From assembly GCF_037975245.1 (NCBI RefSeq), contig NC_092580.1, positions 33,876,001 to 33,940,000 on the forward strand: a stretch of 64,000 nucleotides of DNA, in the 5' to 3' direction. The position numbers and the translations under genes were made by a program. The notes under the pieces are model-generated. The model had not been told where the DNA came from and made no database searches. It saw nothing but the letters and a program-made list of their open reading frames with translations. This document shows, in pieces, positions 24,401-32,936 of the stretch (positions within the stretch are counted from its first letter, which is position 1; each line of letters begins with the position of its first letter). The DNA is from Apostichopus japonicus. Its lineage: Eukaryota; Echinodermata; Holothuroidea; Aspidochirotida; Stichopodidae.

Positions 24401-25616
24401 ATTTGTAAAAGACAACGTCCTTTTATTAATACATCTATGTGTTAATATTATATATAGATATTGCGATATATTTCTGGATTTTGAAATAAATATTTTCTAC
24501 TGTTCAGTCCTTACCAGGGAACTGAATGGTTAATGCCCACATGGGAGTGATACACATAAGAGCTGGAAATCTCTGATCTTTTTTGGTTTTCATTGATTTC
24601 TTAGACAAATTTAAGTAACTTGCTCTGCATTAGTCAGATAGTAGCGTGGAAGTTTGAGCCAATTATACAGCAAGGACTCACAAAGTAAACTGGCTTTCTG
24701 GTTATATCGTTGCTTTTTCTGTTTTGTTATTGTTTTTGTTTGTTTTAAAGAATATCCTATTCGTTACCGATATGGAGGTTTACCACCATTTCAAAGAGCT
24801 CCACTGCCAATAACATTTACAGCTTCGGATGTACCAAAGGATTTTCAAACTTTGGATTACTTGCCTCCTGCTATCATAACAGATCTACGTCTTGTCACGA
24901 CGGTTTTGGAAAGCATACCAACCCTTACTTTAGCTTGGACCGCACCAGGGGATGATTTCATGGAAGGTCAAGGTAAGTTATTTCTAAATTAGTAATTAAG
25001 ACGTCCATGGTTATACCTAGTTTCATCATTCCTGTGAGTGAATGGATGGAAACATTTCTCTATGTAACAATTTTCATTGTTCACCCGATTTTGTTGGAAA
25101 TATACTTCCATACCTTTTAAAGTTTTCTTCTTATTTGTAATTTTAGCTACAGGATACGAACTGATGTTTACCTCCACCAGATCAGCAATAAGAGACGACT
25201 TTGGTCAAGTCGAAAAGGTCACAGAGGATACGCTAATTTACGCTACATTAAAAAAGCCAAAGCCTGCACTAAACACCGAATACTTGAATGTTACAGTCGC
25301 ATTTTACTCTGACAGTCGAATTTATTTAGCAATTAGAGCATTTGATGAATATAATAATTTCGGTGATATTTCTAACATTTTGGAAATCAGTTTAATAAGC
25401 GGCAACACATCCGTTCCGGTGACACCCTACAGACTTCAAACTACAGGGCAAACCGAGATAAATCAAGGCAACCTTTCTAAAGTTGTATTTTCCTTAATAG
25501 TTTTAATTGGTACTTTATCTGCAACAGGGATTTTCGTTTTAGTATCAGTTTTGGTTGCAAAGAAAGTAAAATCGAGGCAAAAGGTGTCTGGGTCCATTCC
25601 GTTGGTTTTGAAATAA
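6188..25616 (+). CDS. CLCA family protein, gene A (12-exon span)
   Basis: Full gene model for a CLCA (chloride channel accessory) protein. Joining exons 6188-6403, 9772-9932, 10999-11132, 12080-12381, 13301-13540, 16148-16378, 19085-19357, 20096-20311, 20771-21074, 21981-22142, 24751-24972 and 25147-25616 gives one frame of 976 codons. All introns are GT-AG and every phase matches. Order of parts: signal peptide (about 1-22), N-terminal zinc-metalloprotease-like domain (to about 330), VWA domain (about 338-519), beta-rich region, fibronectin-III-like region (about 750-910), one transmembrane helix (about 933-957) and a short basic tail. Family members are secreted, often self-cleaving proteins of about 900-1000 residues that modulate calcium-dependent chloride conductance and mucus. 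Here the protease Glu and most of the VWA metal site are replaced (see exons 4-6), so self-cleavage and metal-dependent binding are unlikely. A paralogue starts at 43629. Confidence 0.9.
6404..9771 (+). other. Intron 1 of CLCA gene A
   Basis: 3.4 kb, GT-AG, with a CTCCTTTACAG acceptor. It contains the 8839-9037 hairpin and a small TGGGGTTGTT tandem repeat at about 8687-8720. Nothing else was recognised. Confidence 0.8.
8839..9037. repeat. 199-bp imperfect hairpin (MITE-like inverted repeat)
   Basis: Starts GTACCAGAGTAAAAACTGGA and ends with the complementary CCAGTTTTTACTGTGGTAC. The arms are about 80 bp, pair with few mismatches (they share AGGATTACAGTAAGAA and ATAAATCGGT) and enclose a loop of about 45 bp. 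This is consistent with a short palindromic MITE; transcribed as part of the intron it would fold into a long double-stranded RNA. Confidence 0.8.
9772..9932 (+). CDS. CLCA gene A exon 2
   Basis: Begins after the CTCCTTTACAG acceptor, ends before GTAAAA, phase 0 in and 2 out. It encodes residues 73-126. It carries the family signature AS..LYEATK.R.YF..ISILVPSQW, matching the CLCA block in which a 'S.yLf.AT..r.yF..v.IlIP..W' pattern precedes the protease core. Asn-Ser-Ser at NSSY is a possible glycosylation site. Confidence 0.9.
9933..10998 (+). other. Intron 2 of CLCA gene A
   Basis: 1.07 kb; about 60 percent of it is the tandem array at 10070-10735. The acceptor is GGTTGCAG. Confidence 0.8.
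10070..10735 (+). repeat. About 63-bp tandem repeat in intron 2
   Basis: Degenerate tandem units of about 63 bp containing ACAAGTCAATGAGAGATTAC, AAACTATGCTAGGATATGAG and TACCGAGTAC words. About eight recognisable units are present; those in 10540-10735 are nearly identical, and the array decays towards its left end. Confidence 0.8.
10999..11132 (+). CDS. CLCA gene A exon 3
   Basis: Phase 2 in and 1 out; encodes residues 127-170. The segment VPFVRQPGGCGEEGEYMYL matches the CLCA block 'PYTLQ.GGCGEKGEYIH', just upstream of the protease motif. The donor is G|GTGAAT. The first nucleotide completes an Arg codon begun in exon 2. Confidence 0.88.
11133..12079 (+). other. Intron 3 of CLCA gene A
   Basis: 0.95 kb, AT-rich, with a good polypyrimidine tract and CATTTCTAG acceptor. 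No other feature was recognised; a CT-rich stretch lies at about 11790-11850. Confidence 0.8.
12080..12381 (+). CDS. CLCA gene A exon 4: protease motif with Glu lost
   Basis: Phase 1 in and 0 out; encodes residues 171-271. It contains VHLWGHLRWGLFDE. In CLCA proteins this is the zincin motif HExxHxxxGxxxD/E, normally read as HEWAHLRWG.FDE. Both His (176 and 180), the Gly (184) and the Asp/Glu pair (187-188) remain, but the catalytic Glu is Leu177 (codon CTT, three base changes from either Glu codon, so not a single read error). Cysteines in SFCPAELTG, SVCTGG and NVSCEF fit the family's Cys pattern. Donor TCT|GTAAGT. Inference: zinc may still bind, but peptide hydrolysis should be lost. Confidence 0.92.
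12382..13300 (+). other. Intron 4 of CLCA gene A
   Basis: 0.92 kb; acceptor TTTCTCGACAG. It contains a short duplication of GTTGCATGTGATACATTGTT-like sequence at about 12393-12441 and the 118-codon open frame at 12797-13153. Confidence 0.8.
12797..13153 (+). CDS. Unrecognised 118-codon open frame within intron 4
   Basis: Open frame from ATG 12797 to a stop at 13151. The residue mix looks protein-like: an FVLSELTKQDCLLLCRKLG segment and a Lys-rich end. It has no CLCA similarity, its flanks do not suggest exon borders, and gene A joins in frame without it. It could be a fragment of an unrecognised transposon protein or chance. No function assigned. Confidence 0.2.
   Translation: MHDHLSKSKPGTISHPMVFLELTSVDEVNASESISSHTFLERPSPYFVPYTSTIYESVNKFLHRDPGLKKIFVLSELTKQDCLLLCRKLGMVLSVRQNSASLRHYVGGFECQVKMKKS
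13301..13540 (+). CDS. CLCA gene A exon 5: start of VWA domain, MIDAS degraded
   Basis: 80 codons (272-351), phase 0 both ends. HNHEAPTQQNRLC and SSWDVI are clear CLCA blocks (usual 'HN.EAPN.QN..C' and 'STW.VI'). The following FRIVQKVDQLFVVVLDAREN is the first VWA strand, where family members have 'VLD.SGSM'. The MIDAS motif DxSxS reads D345-A-R347-E-N349, so both metal-coordinating Ser are replaced by Arg and Asn. Donor AAG|GTGAGG. Confidence 0.92.
13541..16147 (+). other. Intron 5 of CLCA gene A
   Basis: 2.6 kb; 1.6 kb of it is the 82-bp minisatellite. Acceptor TTCTTTACAG. The rest is unremarkable, with a C/T-rich stretch near 16040-16075. Confidence 0.8.
13835..15477 (+). repeat. 82-bp minisatellite, about 20 units
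   Basis: Unit begins CAGCGACCGACGGACAGACT and continues through GTGCATGTTAG, GAGAGGAGTATGGTGGCTAG and GGGAGGGAGGGGTAT. Unit starts recur at 82-bp steps from about 13865 to 15421 (one unit about 79 bp), with a diverged partial unit before and a truncated one after. Variant positions (TATGG/TGTGA, TTGC/TCGC/TCAC, CCTAAT/CCAAAT/CCTTAT) recur in patches, suggesting turnover by unequal exchange. Because 82 is not a multiple of three, open frames appear in many frames on both strands; these are not genes. Confidence 0.97.
16148..16378 (+). CDS. CLCA gene A exon 6: VWA middle
   Basis: 77 codons (352-428), phase 0 both ends. It encodes helix and strand of the VWA fold: 'HLGVVSVNKTTEKV' corresponds to the family's 'WVGMVTFDS.A.V'. 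Near the end LGASIPKAIE aligns with the family's GGTSI..GL segment; the Thr that completes the MIDAS appears to be Ala421. NKTT and NHSS are possible N-glycosylation sites. Confidence 0.88.
16379..19084 (+). other. Intron 6 of CLCA gene A
   Basis: 2.7 kb; contains the short tandem array at 16635-16850. Acceptor CCTGTTGACAG. Nothing else was recognised. Confidence 0.8.
16635..16850 (+). repeat. About 30-bp degenerate tandem repeat
   Basis: Six to seven imperfect units built on AACGTTCATATAGTGCTTCA and AAACGACTAACG. Unit length varies by a few bases. Confidence 0.7.
19085..19357 (+). CDS. CLCA gene A exon 7: VWA last strands
   Basis: 91 codons (429-519), phase 0 both ends. GSVILIMSDGTDD matches the VWA strand 'IVLLTDGED', and this MIDAS Asp (447) is retained. 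VLASLPFSANFSENI corresponds to the following strand and helix. The start after CCTGTTGACAG was preferred over the AG at 19092 because it keeps the frame and the aligned length. Confidence 0.9.
19358..20095 (+). other. Intron 7 of CLCA gene A
   Basis: 0.74 kb with a C-run at about 19386-19401. Acceptor TCTTTTTCAG. No other feature was seen. Confidence 0.8.
20096..20311 (+). CDS. CLCA gene A exon 8
   Basis: 72 codons (520-591), phase 0 both ends. The part 'YRFHVTIDVAFDGQEVFLRF' followed by a Trp and PEVSVTMEDGT matches the CLCA region after the VWA domain ('V.STVG.DTLF..TW....P.I.L.DP.G'). The ATG|GTAAAA donor is chosen because exon 9 then continues in phase. Without splicing, the frame continues 19 codons to a stop at 20366, which would give a truncated form. 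Confidence 0.82.
20312..20770 (+). other. Intron 8 of CLCA gene A
   Basis: 459 bp with a TTGTTCCACAG acceptor; no other feature recognised. Confidence 0.75.
20771..21074 (+). CDS. CLCA gene A exon 9
   Basis: Phase 0 in and 1 out; encodes residues 592-692. After a diverged start, 'MMYSSLVNVTKERMIRIYGT' leads to ITACIVKADVINPEGGKTT and LLFRDDGKG, matching the CLCA beta-domain ending 'VTL.L.DDGAGAD'. The final split Gly codon is completed by exon 10. NVT is a possible glycosylation site. Confidence 0.88.
21075..21980 (+). other. Intron 9 of CLCA gene A
   Basis: 0.9 kb, AT-rich, acceptor TTGTTACCAG. No other feature recognised. Confidence 0.8.
21981..22142 (+). CDS. CLCA gene A exon 10
   Basis: Phase 1 in and 1 out; encodes residues 693-746. 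IDNHREDGIYSAYFTNFTSN is the strongest CLCA block in the gene (family 'D..K.DGIYSRYF..F..NGRY'). It is followed by GDYHVDMSV and a basic linker. The donor at A|GTAAGA is the one that fits exon 11's phase. Confidence 0.92.
22515..23312. mobile_element. piggyBac-type MITE with TTAA target duplication
   Basis: The element starts AGCAGCATTTTGCGT and ends with the exact complement ACGCAAAATGCTGCT, directly flanked by TTAA on both sides (22511-22514 and 23313-23316). A TTAA duplication is the hallmark of piggyBac transposition. The 798-bp interior has an imperfect direct duplication of about 250 bp (22515-22735 and 22763-22965, sharing CGTTAATTAGCGAGTA and ACTAGTTTGAATTC). There is no transposase, so it is non-autonomous. 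Confidence 0.8.
23865..24210 (+). repeat. GGTCA-rich dispersed repeat, copy 1
   Basis: Shares wording with 46660-47110: CTTGTAAACACGAT, GGGTCAACAGAGGTCAAA and GAAATTCAT-type words in the same order. It contains AGGTCA-AATG-AGGTCA at 24092-24107, a direct repeat of the nuclear-receptor half-site spaced by four bases. Confidence 0.65.
24751..24972 (+). CDS. CLCA gene A exon 11: start of Fn3-like region
   Basis: Phase 1 in and 1 out; encodes residues 747-820. ITFTASDVPKDFQ, LPPAIITDLRL and LTLAWTAPGDDF match the CLCA C-terminal part ('F.ASDVP', 'FPPG.ITDL.A', 'L.LTWTAPGDD.D.G.A'), the start of a fibronectin-III-like fold. Donor CAAG|GTAAGT. Confidence 0.92.
24973..25146 (+). other. Intron 11 of CLCA gene A
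   Basis: 174 bp, the shortest intron of the gene; acceptor TTTGTAATTTTAG. Confidence 0.85.
25147..25616 (+). CDS. CLCA gene A exon 12: Fn3 end, transmembrane helix, stop
   Basis: Phase 1 in; encodes residues 821-976 and the TAA at 25614. TGYELMFTSTRSAIRDDF and RIYLAIRAFDEYNNFGDISN match the CLCA Fn3-like region ('Y.IR.S.S...I.D.F', 'IY.AI.A.D..N..S.ISNIA'). Residues 933-957 (VVFSLIVLIGTLSATG onward) form a transmembrane helix followed by the basic stop-transfer KKVKSRQK, so this is a type I membrane-anchored CLCA, as in some vertebrate members. Confidence 0.93.
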
Positions 25617-26003
25617 ACATCCGAAGCACAAGAACAAACATACTTCAATGCGTCCTGATCCGCAACGTCTGTACTGGTCTTTGGAAATCGTGGACATCAT
25701 CAATCGATCAACTAAACCTTGGACGGGCAGTAGACATGTTACAATCGAGAGAAATGTGCTATAAACAACGGATACACCTCTTTATGTTAAGCCTTATGGA
25801 TGAAATAACTCTACATTGTAACATTGTTGATTTATTCTAAACAAGTAAGTTTTGGATTGAATGCATAAAATGATACTTATATTGACTTTTTTAAGTGTTA
25901 TAGTTGTGTGACCAGGTCCGTCGTTTTAAAGAAATTAACAACTACAAATGTGGTACTGTGCATATGTAATATTGTAATCATGTAAATAACGTTACAAAGA
26001 TAT

Positions 26004-26009
26004 AATAAA
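26004..26009 (+). terminator. Polyadenylation signal of CLCA gene A
   Basis: AATAAA about 390 bp after the stop codon, the first clean hexamer downstream in an AT-rich 3' region. Confidence 0.45.
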
Positions 26010-29000
26010 AGGAAAATTGTACAGATTACTGCAACGTAATGGCCTACCATGTCTCGATGCTGTTCCTCAAAATTACGTTATTGCAGTGGCTTTTGAGGCT
26101 TTCAATTCACGTACACATTTAGGCTACGAAAGAGGCTTATGGGATTTATGGAAAGTTAGTAATTTGTATCTGTAGATATTGTCTCAACTTTGTCTCGCCA
26201 ACCTACTATTGCCTATATGACGTAACGTGGATGTCGGAAGGCATGAGGCAGAGCATGCTTCTCCGCGAGACTTTTAACTCTTCATTTTGGCTGGTGCAAT
26301 TGAAGGGTCCTTTCGGTAAGTGGCGGAGGGCACGTAAGGTGGATACCTGTAGAAACGTATCGTTACCGATGGTTCGGAGCAGTATACTGAATGAAGGATT
26401 CCTGGACTTGAGCTTATACGTAGGCTTACCGAGAAATCTATATCCAAATAATGAAAATAGACTATGGCAAAAATCTGTTATACGTTTTTAATTAGTTTGC
26501 ATTCTTTTGTCTTTTCATCTTTTTTTCTGTATTGTTTGTATTGGGCCTGAGAAAACGTAAGAGGAGGTAACCATTTTAAGGGTTCACCATTATGATCAAA
26601 AGGGAATGGCGTTTCGTAAGTGTATTCGAAATTTAGATAAAATGTGACTGCGTATATAGCGCAGTGCTATATTGTAAACAGCAGACCACTCACCAGAGTT
26701 GACCTGACTGTCCCCGGTTTGTCTCTCCTTTTCTGATTCATCGCATCATTGAAGCATTCCTTTTCGTTACTTTGTCATGTTGAACAGTTTGGTTGCAGTC
26801 GCTTCCTTCTTGGTTTTAACGATCTACAACATTTAAATGTAACTTTGTGTCGGAGCCAAGTAGGGGTCCCGGGGAACAAGAGATAGAGGATAGTGTACTC
26901 CCATTGTTATAAACTTACTTAAGGAAGAATGAATACTTCACAATGCGGGGCCGGTGACTCAATTGTCATACTGTATTCCCATTGTTATAACTTAAGGAAG
27001 AATGAATACTTCACAATGCGGGGTCGGTGACTCAACTGTCATATTGTATTCCCATTGTTATAAATTACTTAAGGAAGAATGATTACTTCACAATGCGGGG
27101 CCGGACTAAATAGACCGTTTTAAATCAACTATTACACAGTCATATATGTAGCTTATACGTGGTTTAAGTTGTTACGCTGTTTTGACTTTTGTTTTACCTG
27201 ATCAATTTGCAACTGAAATAAAGTGCGCAAGATCTCATCATGCATGACCTTTGACCGCTGACGTTATGATGTCACCACTCACGGATAGTCATTACCTTTA
27301 TAGCTTTCCATTAATACAATAACCATTCGCAAACGCAATAACAAAACCAGCACTTCGGCTGTTTTCTTTTTCGTTTAACATCTGCATGCATCTTGGCTCT
27401 TTATGGAGTTACGTAGGCACAACATGTTGCGTCAGTGTAGATGCGTCTGCCAAACTTGAAATCAATTGGTCCTTCATGGATCTTGTGACAGATGCTGTCC
27501 TTTGTTGACTATGATTTCCCCTCCCTCCCCCCTACACTAATGCACACTCACTCATGTTGTTATTGCCATGCCGCTGTTTTCTATGATCCTACACACACAG
27601 TGAAGGTGAAGCACCTTACAGAAATGCTATATTATCTAATTTAAGAAGTATAATATTGTCGGACTAGTAATGTCAAACTTAATGATTGAGAAGAAATCAT
27701 GATCCGGCCCGTTTGATAGGTAGGCAGATCAGGTTTGAGTTCTGGGACTGTGTAATTTTGAACGTTTGAGAGGTCGAGATTGACTATCGCGAGGGGAGTG
27801 CACCAAATTTAAGAGCACCAAATTTAAGGCCGAGGAATGGCAGTCTTTTAGAAGTCCGTTTGAGATGTAAGAACTCAGTTATTGCGAATTCGGAAGCTAT
27901 TGTGCTATAAATTAGTCGAAAATCTCGCTACTTCAGGACTTCCAGATCCAACGTGGGAACAGTTATGTAACCGGATCCCGTCGTTGCACTCCTCATAACG
28001 CACTCCAAGTTGAGGGGGGACTCTGGATATGGGAACTTGCATTGGTGGGGAATGGGAACCTGCATCAGTGGGGAAGGGGAGCCTGGAAAGGAGGGGGGGG
28101 GGGAGGTGGAGGAGGCGTATATATATATTTTCTAAGAAAAATCAGTTTTTATCTGCCCTTGTTTGCATCAAGGTTTGCAATAAACTACAATAAAATAAAA
28201 AAATCACAGGCACGCCGTTGCTGTGAAAAATCTTATCACTAATATGCAAGTGGAATTTGTAAAGTCATAAAGTAAAGAACAAAACCTCTCATTGAAAGCG
28301 ACACAAGCAGTAAGCGGCTACTGCAAAATCAAAGTAACTATCTCTATATTTATCTATACAACTATTTCCAACTTACGTCATCATACGTATACCTTGTATA
28401 ACAGTCCCGTTATTCAACAAGTAGACTAATATAAAGTACCAGTTAGTCAAACAATACAGATTATCAGTCAACACGAGGCGTAGCCAGAGGGAAGGAGTAG
28501 GGGTAGGGGACACACCACTCCCCCACAGACATTTCGGCTGGGGACGGCAGAAAAATGGGCAAATAAATAAATAAACAGCAATGAATAAGATATGTACTCG
28601 ATAGGTTGCATGTTTGTAAGGCATGATGTCATCTGCTTCTCAGAAGGTTTTCCTCATTAGCCATAGACATAGTGAGCATAGAACGAGATTCGTATTACCG
28701 TTTCTGCGATGTTGGATGTCTATATTAGGTTTTATTACAATTCCAGCAAGGAAGCAGAAAGTAGAACCTATTAATCTTTGGGTACATAACTTTGTCTTTG
28801 TTTCTCCACATCACGAAGACTGGCTAATCTCCTGATTCAACAGATAAAAAAGTTCCACTGAAGAAGCAATGTTGTATCATTTCTACGATATACCTGGTGT
28901 GTTATTTCTATTCTCTACCATTTGTTTCCTTCTAAATATGGGAAAAGAGATGGGTAACAGATAACAAGTTATTGTACGATGAGGAACGGTTGACAAGTAA

Positions 29001-30310
29001 TATAGAATACCAGTCGGCTAAGTACCAGTACAACAAGTGAAAATGTGCCAACGTACAATGCAGTGACTACGCATTGCTGTTTGTGTTCTACCAACTTCAT
29101 CAATGACCAATCAACGAGTAAAAGAGTAATGGCAACAAAAGTGCTACCATTTCGTTCTCTATGTATAAATCTCTATGTATGGAACTGTAAGTAGAGAACC
29201 AGTCAACGCAACATAGATTACGAATAAACAAGAAGTATAGAATACCAGTCACAAAACAAATATAGACCACCAGCCAGCAGGTGATAGCTAGCTATTCGAG
29301 TTTCAGTCAATAGAGTACCAGTCGGTTTTACCATCTGTATTTCTAAGTATGGAATTGTAGTACGTCCAGTACTACTCCACGCGCACTAGAGTACCAAACT
29401 AGTCAACAAGTAAGTGAGTAACAATCACGAAGTATCACCGTACCACTTAACAAGTAGTTTTATCTCTGCATGCTCTATACTTAACACACCGTTTCCAATG
29501 ATAATCTGAATCACCTTCACATTACTTTTAGTGGTCGGTTTCAAGTTGTTACTATAACCATGGTGACATTACGAAATATATTCATGTGATAACCTTTGAA
29601 AGCCCTGACATTTCCGAGGGGCATTCCCTTCCAATATAAAAAGGTTTCGAAACTCAAAAAGAACAGTTGATGAATTACCCTTTCAATATCATTCCGTGTC
29701 GAAACAAGGAACCGATGGTTACAAGCGGTGTTGAAATGTAAAGAAAAGAAAGTTTGCTTGAAACTCGATCCTTCATTTTTATGTATTTGTCTTTAGCTTT
29801 TGGAACCCAAAACGTGACGGGTCAAAAGAGCTGGCAGGTCTTTAAGATCCAGATTCATAGGAAAACAACAATCGTGTCATGCACAGGTTCAGTAAAACTT
29901 CTTACTAGAAACATCATGGGATGGATGTTTGCTCCACATATAATTGTTAATCCTTCTTAAGTTCCAGCTGTTAGTTTACAACCACGACTGTTATTTAAAT
30001 GCAATTTTAATGTTGCATAATAGTACACATTCCTAGCACCGTCCCAGCACAGAAATAAATTTGATTTCGAACTGGCATTAATTTATTCGACTAAACTACA
30101 TCCGATTTCAAATTCCTTTATAAAGTGGGAGCATTAATTAAATCGAATTCATGTCAACATATTGAAATTCATGCCGTCGTTTATATCAACCATTTATGTC
30201 CTCAATGGCTTACCATAATCGAGAGGCATGAACTGTTTGTCAACGTGATCATTAAAATGATCTGATGCGTCAATCTTCGGTGTGATATGCGTGCAATTTG
30301 GTTAAAGGGT
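26010..30310. other. Intergenic, repeat-rich, no gene recognised
   Basis: It holds a short tandem repeat (26892-27106), a G-run at about 28096-28108, and a GGCGTAGCCAGAGGG-edged scrap at about 28470-28560 that resembles the ends of dispersed elements. Open frames are short and show no family signature. Confidence 0.5.
26892..27106 (+). repeat. 73-78-bp tandem repeat, about 2.7 copies
   Basis: Units contain CCCATTGTTATAA, ACTTAAGGAAGAATGA, ACTTCACAATGCGGGG and CGGTGACTCAA; neighbouring units are nearly identical. Confidence 0.9.
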
Positions 30311-31036
30311 ACGCATGTATGGCGGGCCATCAGTCTCAAATCATGGGAGATCGACTTATACCGATTTAAATCGACATATACCAGTTTCCCTCGACATATC
30401 ATCGATTTATTTTACTTATCATCGATTTAAAGCGACATATACCAGTTTACTTCGACATATCATCGATTTAAATCGACATATACCAGTTTCATTCTACATA
30501 TCATCGATTTATTTTACTTATCATCGATTTAAATCGATGATAAGTAAAATAAATCGATGATATGTAGAAGGAAACTGGTATATGTCGATTTAAATCGATG
30601 ATAAGTAAAATAAATCGATGATATGTCGAGGGAAACTGGTATATGTCGATTTAAATCGATGATATGTAGAATGAAACTGGTATATGTCAATTTAAATCGA
30701 CATATCATCGATTTATTCTACATATCATCGATTTATTTTACTTATCATCGATTTAAATCGATGATAAGTAAAATAAATCGATGATATGTAGAATGAAACT
30801 GGTATATGTCGATTTAAATCGATGATATGTCGAAGTAAACTGGTATATGTCGATTTAAATCGATGATAAGTAAAATAAATCGATGATATGTCGAGGGAAA
30901 CTGGTATATGTCGATTTAAATCGATGATAAGTAAAATAAATCGATGATATGTCGAGGGAAACTGGTATATGTCGATTTAAATCGGTATAAGTCGATCTCC
31001 CATGATTTGAGACTGATGGCCCGCCATACGCATGGA
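30311..31036. repeat. 0.73-kb palindromic foldback of ATCGAT/TTTAAA monomers
   Basis: The outer arms are the same sequence in opposite orientation: left GGCGGGCCATCAGTCTCAAA at about 30321, right TTTGAGACTGATGGCCCGCC ending at 31024. Between them about 30-bp modules repeat (CGACATATACCAGTTT; CGACATATCATCGATTTA; TTTTACTTATCATCGATTTA), running forward in the left half and mostly as complements in the right half. Smaller perfect palindromes around TCGATTTAAATCGA occur near 30528 and 30750. No ORF is credible. Confidence 0.95.
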
Positions 31037-31417
31037 GTGCGGAATATAGGGGACATCTGTTTTCGTGCATTTTGAAGGTCAATTGAGATCATTTGAGGAC
31101 GTTGTTGATGTTCAGAAAACATTTCTTATCTAGGCTCAATTGTTGATCTATAGATATTTAGCAGTTGCTGTTATAGTCTACGTACCACGGAAGCACCGAT
31201 GGGCCAAAATACGTTTATAAAAATGTGAATGCAACGTTTAAAAAGTGTGAATTTAAGATAAAATGAAAGTTTGCTTAAAAGTAAGTGGACCTGACGTTTC
31301 AATCCTAGCTTCTTCTTAATACAAGCGCAGAATACAGACAGGTTAATGAGCAGGGTGAACACAAAAGAGATAGATGTAAGAAGACAAGGGACGGAGAGAA
31401 ACCAACAGGGGAAGAGG

Positions 31418-32736
31418 CATAGGCGTAGGAGACGGGGGGGGGGGGGCTGGGGGCTGCAGCCCCCAATCAATCTTATTTTGAAATTCGGGCAATATGCTGA
31501 GAATTTCTCGGGCACCTACTAAAAGAAAAATAATGTAACGTGTTTTGCAATGGTTAAACTGATTTTATTATTATCATTATTATTGTAACGACTTCCCCAA
31601 TAATTGTAACCAATATGGAAGGGTAATAACACGCATAGCTGTATGAGGCGGGGGGGGGGGGCAGGGGGCAAGGGGCTGGGGGCAGAGTTCCCCCCAATTT
31701 CTAGAGGACAAGAAATTCGGGCAAAAGTCCTGAAAATTCGGACAGCCTTAGAGGAGAAAAGGTTTTATATATAAATATATATATAAATATGCAGTAGCTT
31801 GCCCGAATCTTTTTCACATTTTTGAACCACAATTCCGTGGAGAGCTTTTTGTGTTATTTGTTTTGTGACATTAATATTAATATAGGCCTAATGATTTTCT
31901 TTATTTAGCATCATAATGCCCGAATATTTTCGTGTAACACCACCGATTATCGACATCTTTGGCCACAGAAAAAAAACGCAGTCAACATTTTTTTCTAACT
32001 AGTCAACTGTATACCTGGACATCCCCGACATGAGTGTATATAAAAAAAAAACATTTTCTTTTTTCACGGATGGTGGGGGGGGGGGGGGGAGTACAGGTTT
32101 ATAATATTCTTTGTTATTTTTCATACTTTTTTGTGAGACAAATTGCAGTCTCACCCGACATAGCGACATTATCCTGCCTACGTGTCGTTGAACAATGTAT
32201 TTTTTTTCTGGAGGTAGCTGAGTACTGTGTTAAAATAATAAATACGGTAACTAAAAAGGAGCTTAAAAATATACTGTCCTATTTTCCCCTTGAAAGTGAT
32301 GTTACCATTTTTTCTTCTTCTAATTTACCATATTTTTGGGGAAGTGTAAATTTCTAAAACGTGTGATTATAAAAAAAAGAATGTTTAGATGCAACTTGCA
32401 AGGCCTCAGAAGTGCCATTTCCGGCAATCTGAGAGGAATTTATTGCCAAAAAAATATCTTGTATGCTACGCGCCAACTGATGGTGGCGCTCCGCTTCGAT
32501 AGGGTCACGGGAACTTTCAGGCACAAATTTTCTGGCCCCCGAACTGAAATGGTCCCGTACGCCTATGATAACACGGGATTGTATGTTATTGGCATGCGGT
32601 GTAATATCCGATACATGCCTATATGATATGCACATTAAGATGTTGAACGCGCGTGGAGCGCGCGAAAAAAATTTGGTTACATTTTTCGGGCAAGTCGTTC
32701 CAGCCCCCGAAATCAAATTGGGCTCCTACGCATATG
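31418..32736. mobile_element. G-run-edged repeat cluster with CATAGGCGTA...TACGCCTATG ends
   Basis: The left edge CATAGGCGTAGGAGAC runs into a G-run. A complementary right edge GTACGCCTATG lies at about 32557-32567 and a second similar edge (CTCCTACGCATATG) at about 32723-32736. Inside, a G-run, GGGCTGGGGGC, AATTCGGGCAA module occurs twice (about 31430-31510 and 31650-31745). A GCGCCAAC..TGGTGGCGCTCCGCTT segment near 32470 recurs near 34855. This is a nested set of non-autonomous elements; no transposase was seen. Confidence 0.55.
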
Positions 32737-32936
32737 GGAAGAGGAGAGGTAGGAGATAAACAGTAGAAGCACAGAAGCACAAAGAGAGGATTAAGGGAAG
32801 ATGGTAGAGAGTAAATTGCAGAAGGACAAAGACAGAAAGATGTGGAAAAAACAAAGGTGGAAGAGAGCTACGAGAAGAGTGGTGACAGAGGGGGAAACAA
32901 GGGGAAATGGAAGGTGGGGGGGGGGCAGAAGAAAGG

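Larger units (their letters stand above)
22143..24750 (+). other. Intron 10 of CLCA gene A
   Basis: 2.6 kb; contains a TTAA-flanked MITE (22515-23312), a G-run-edged repeat scrap (about 23530-23750) and a GGTCA-rich dispersed repeat (23865-24210). Acceptor TTTGTTTTAAAG. Confidence 0.8.

Noticed and set aside
26231-26491. 86-codon open frame just after CLCA gene A
   Set aside because: It lies beyond the stop and poly(A) signal with no CLCA similarity or intron borders; probably chance.
29754-29960. 68-codon open frame with a hydrophobic start
   Set aside because: Short, no family match, no splice context, surrounded by repeat-rich intergenic sequence.
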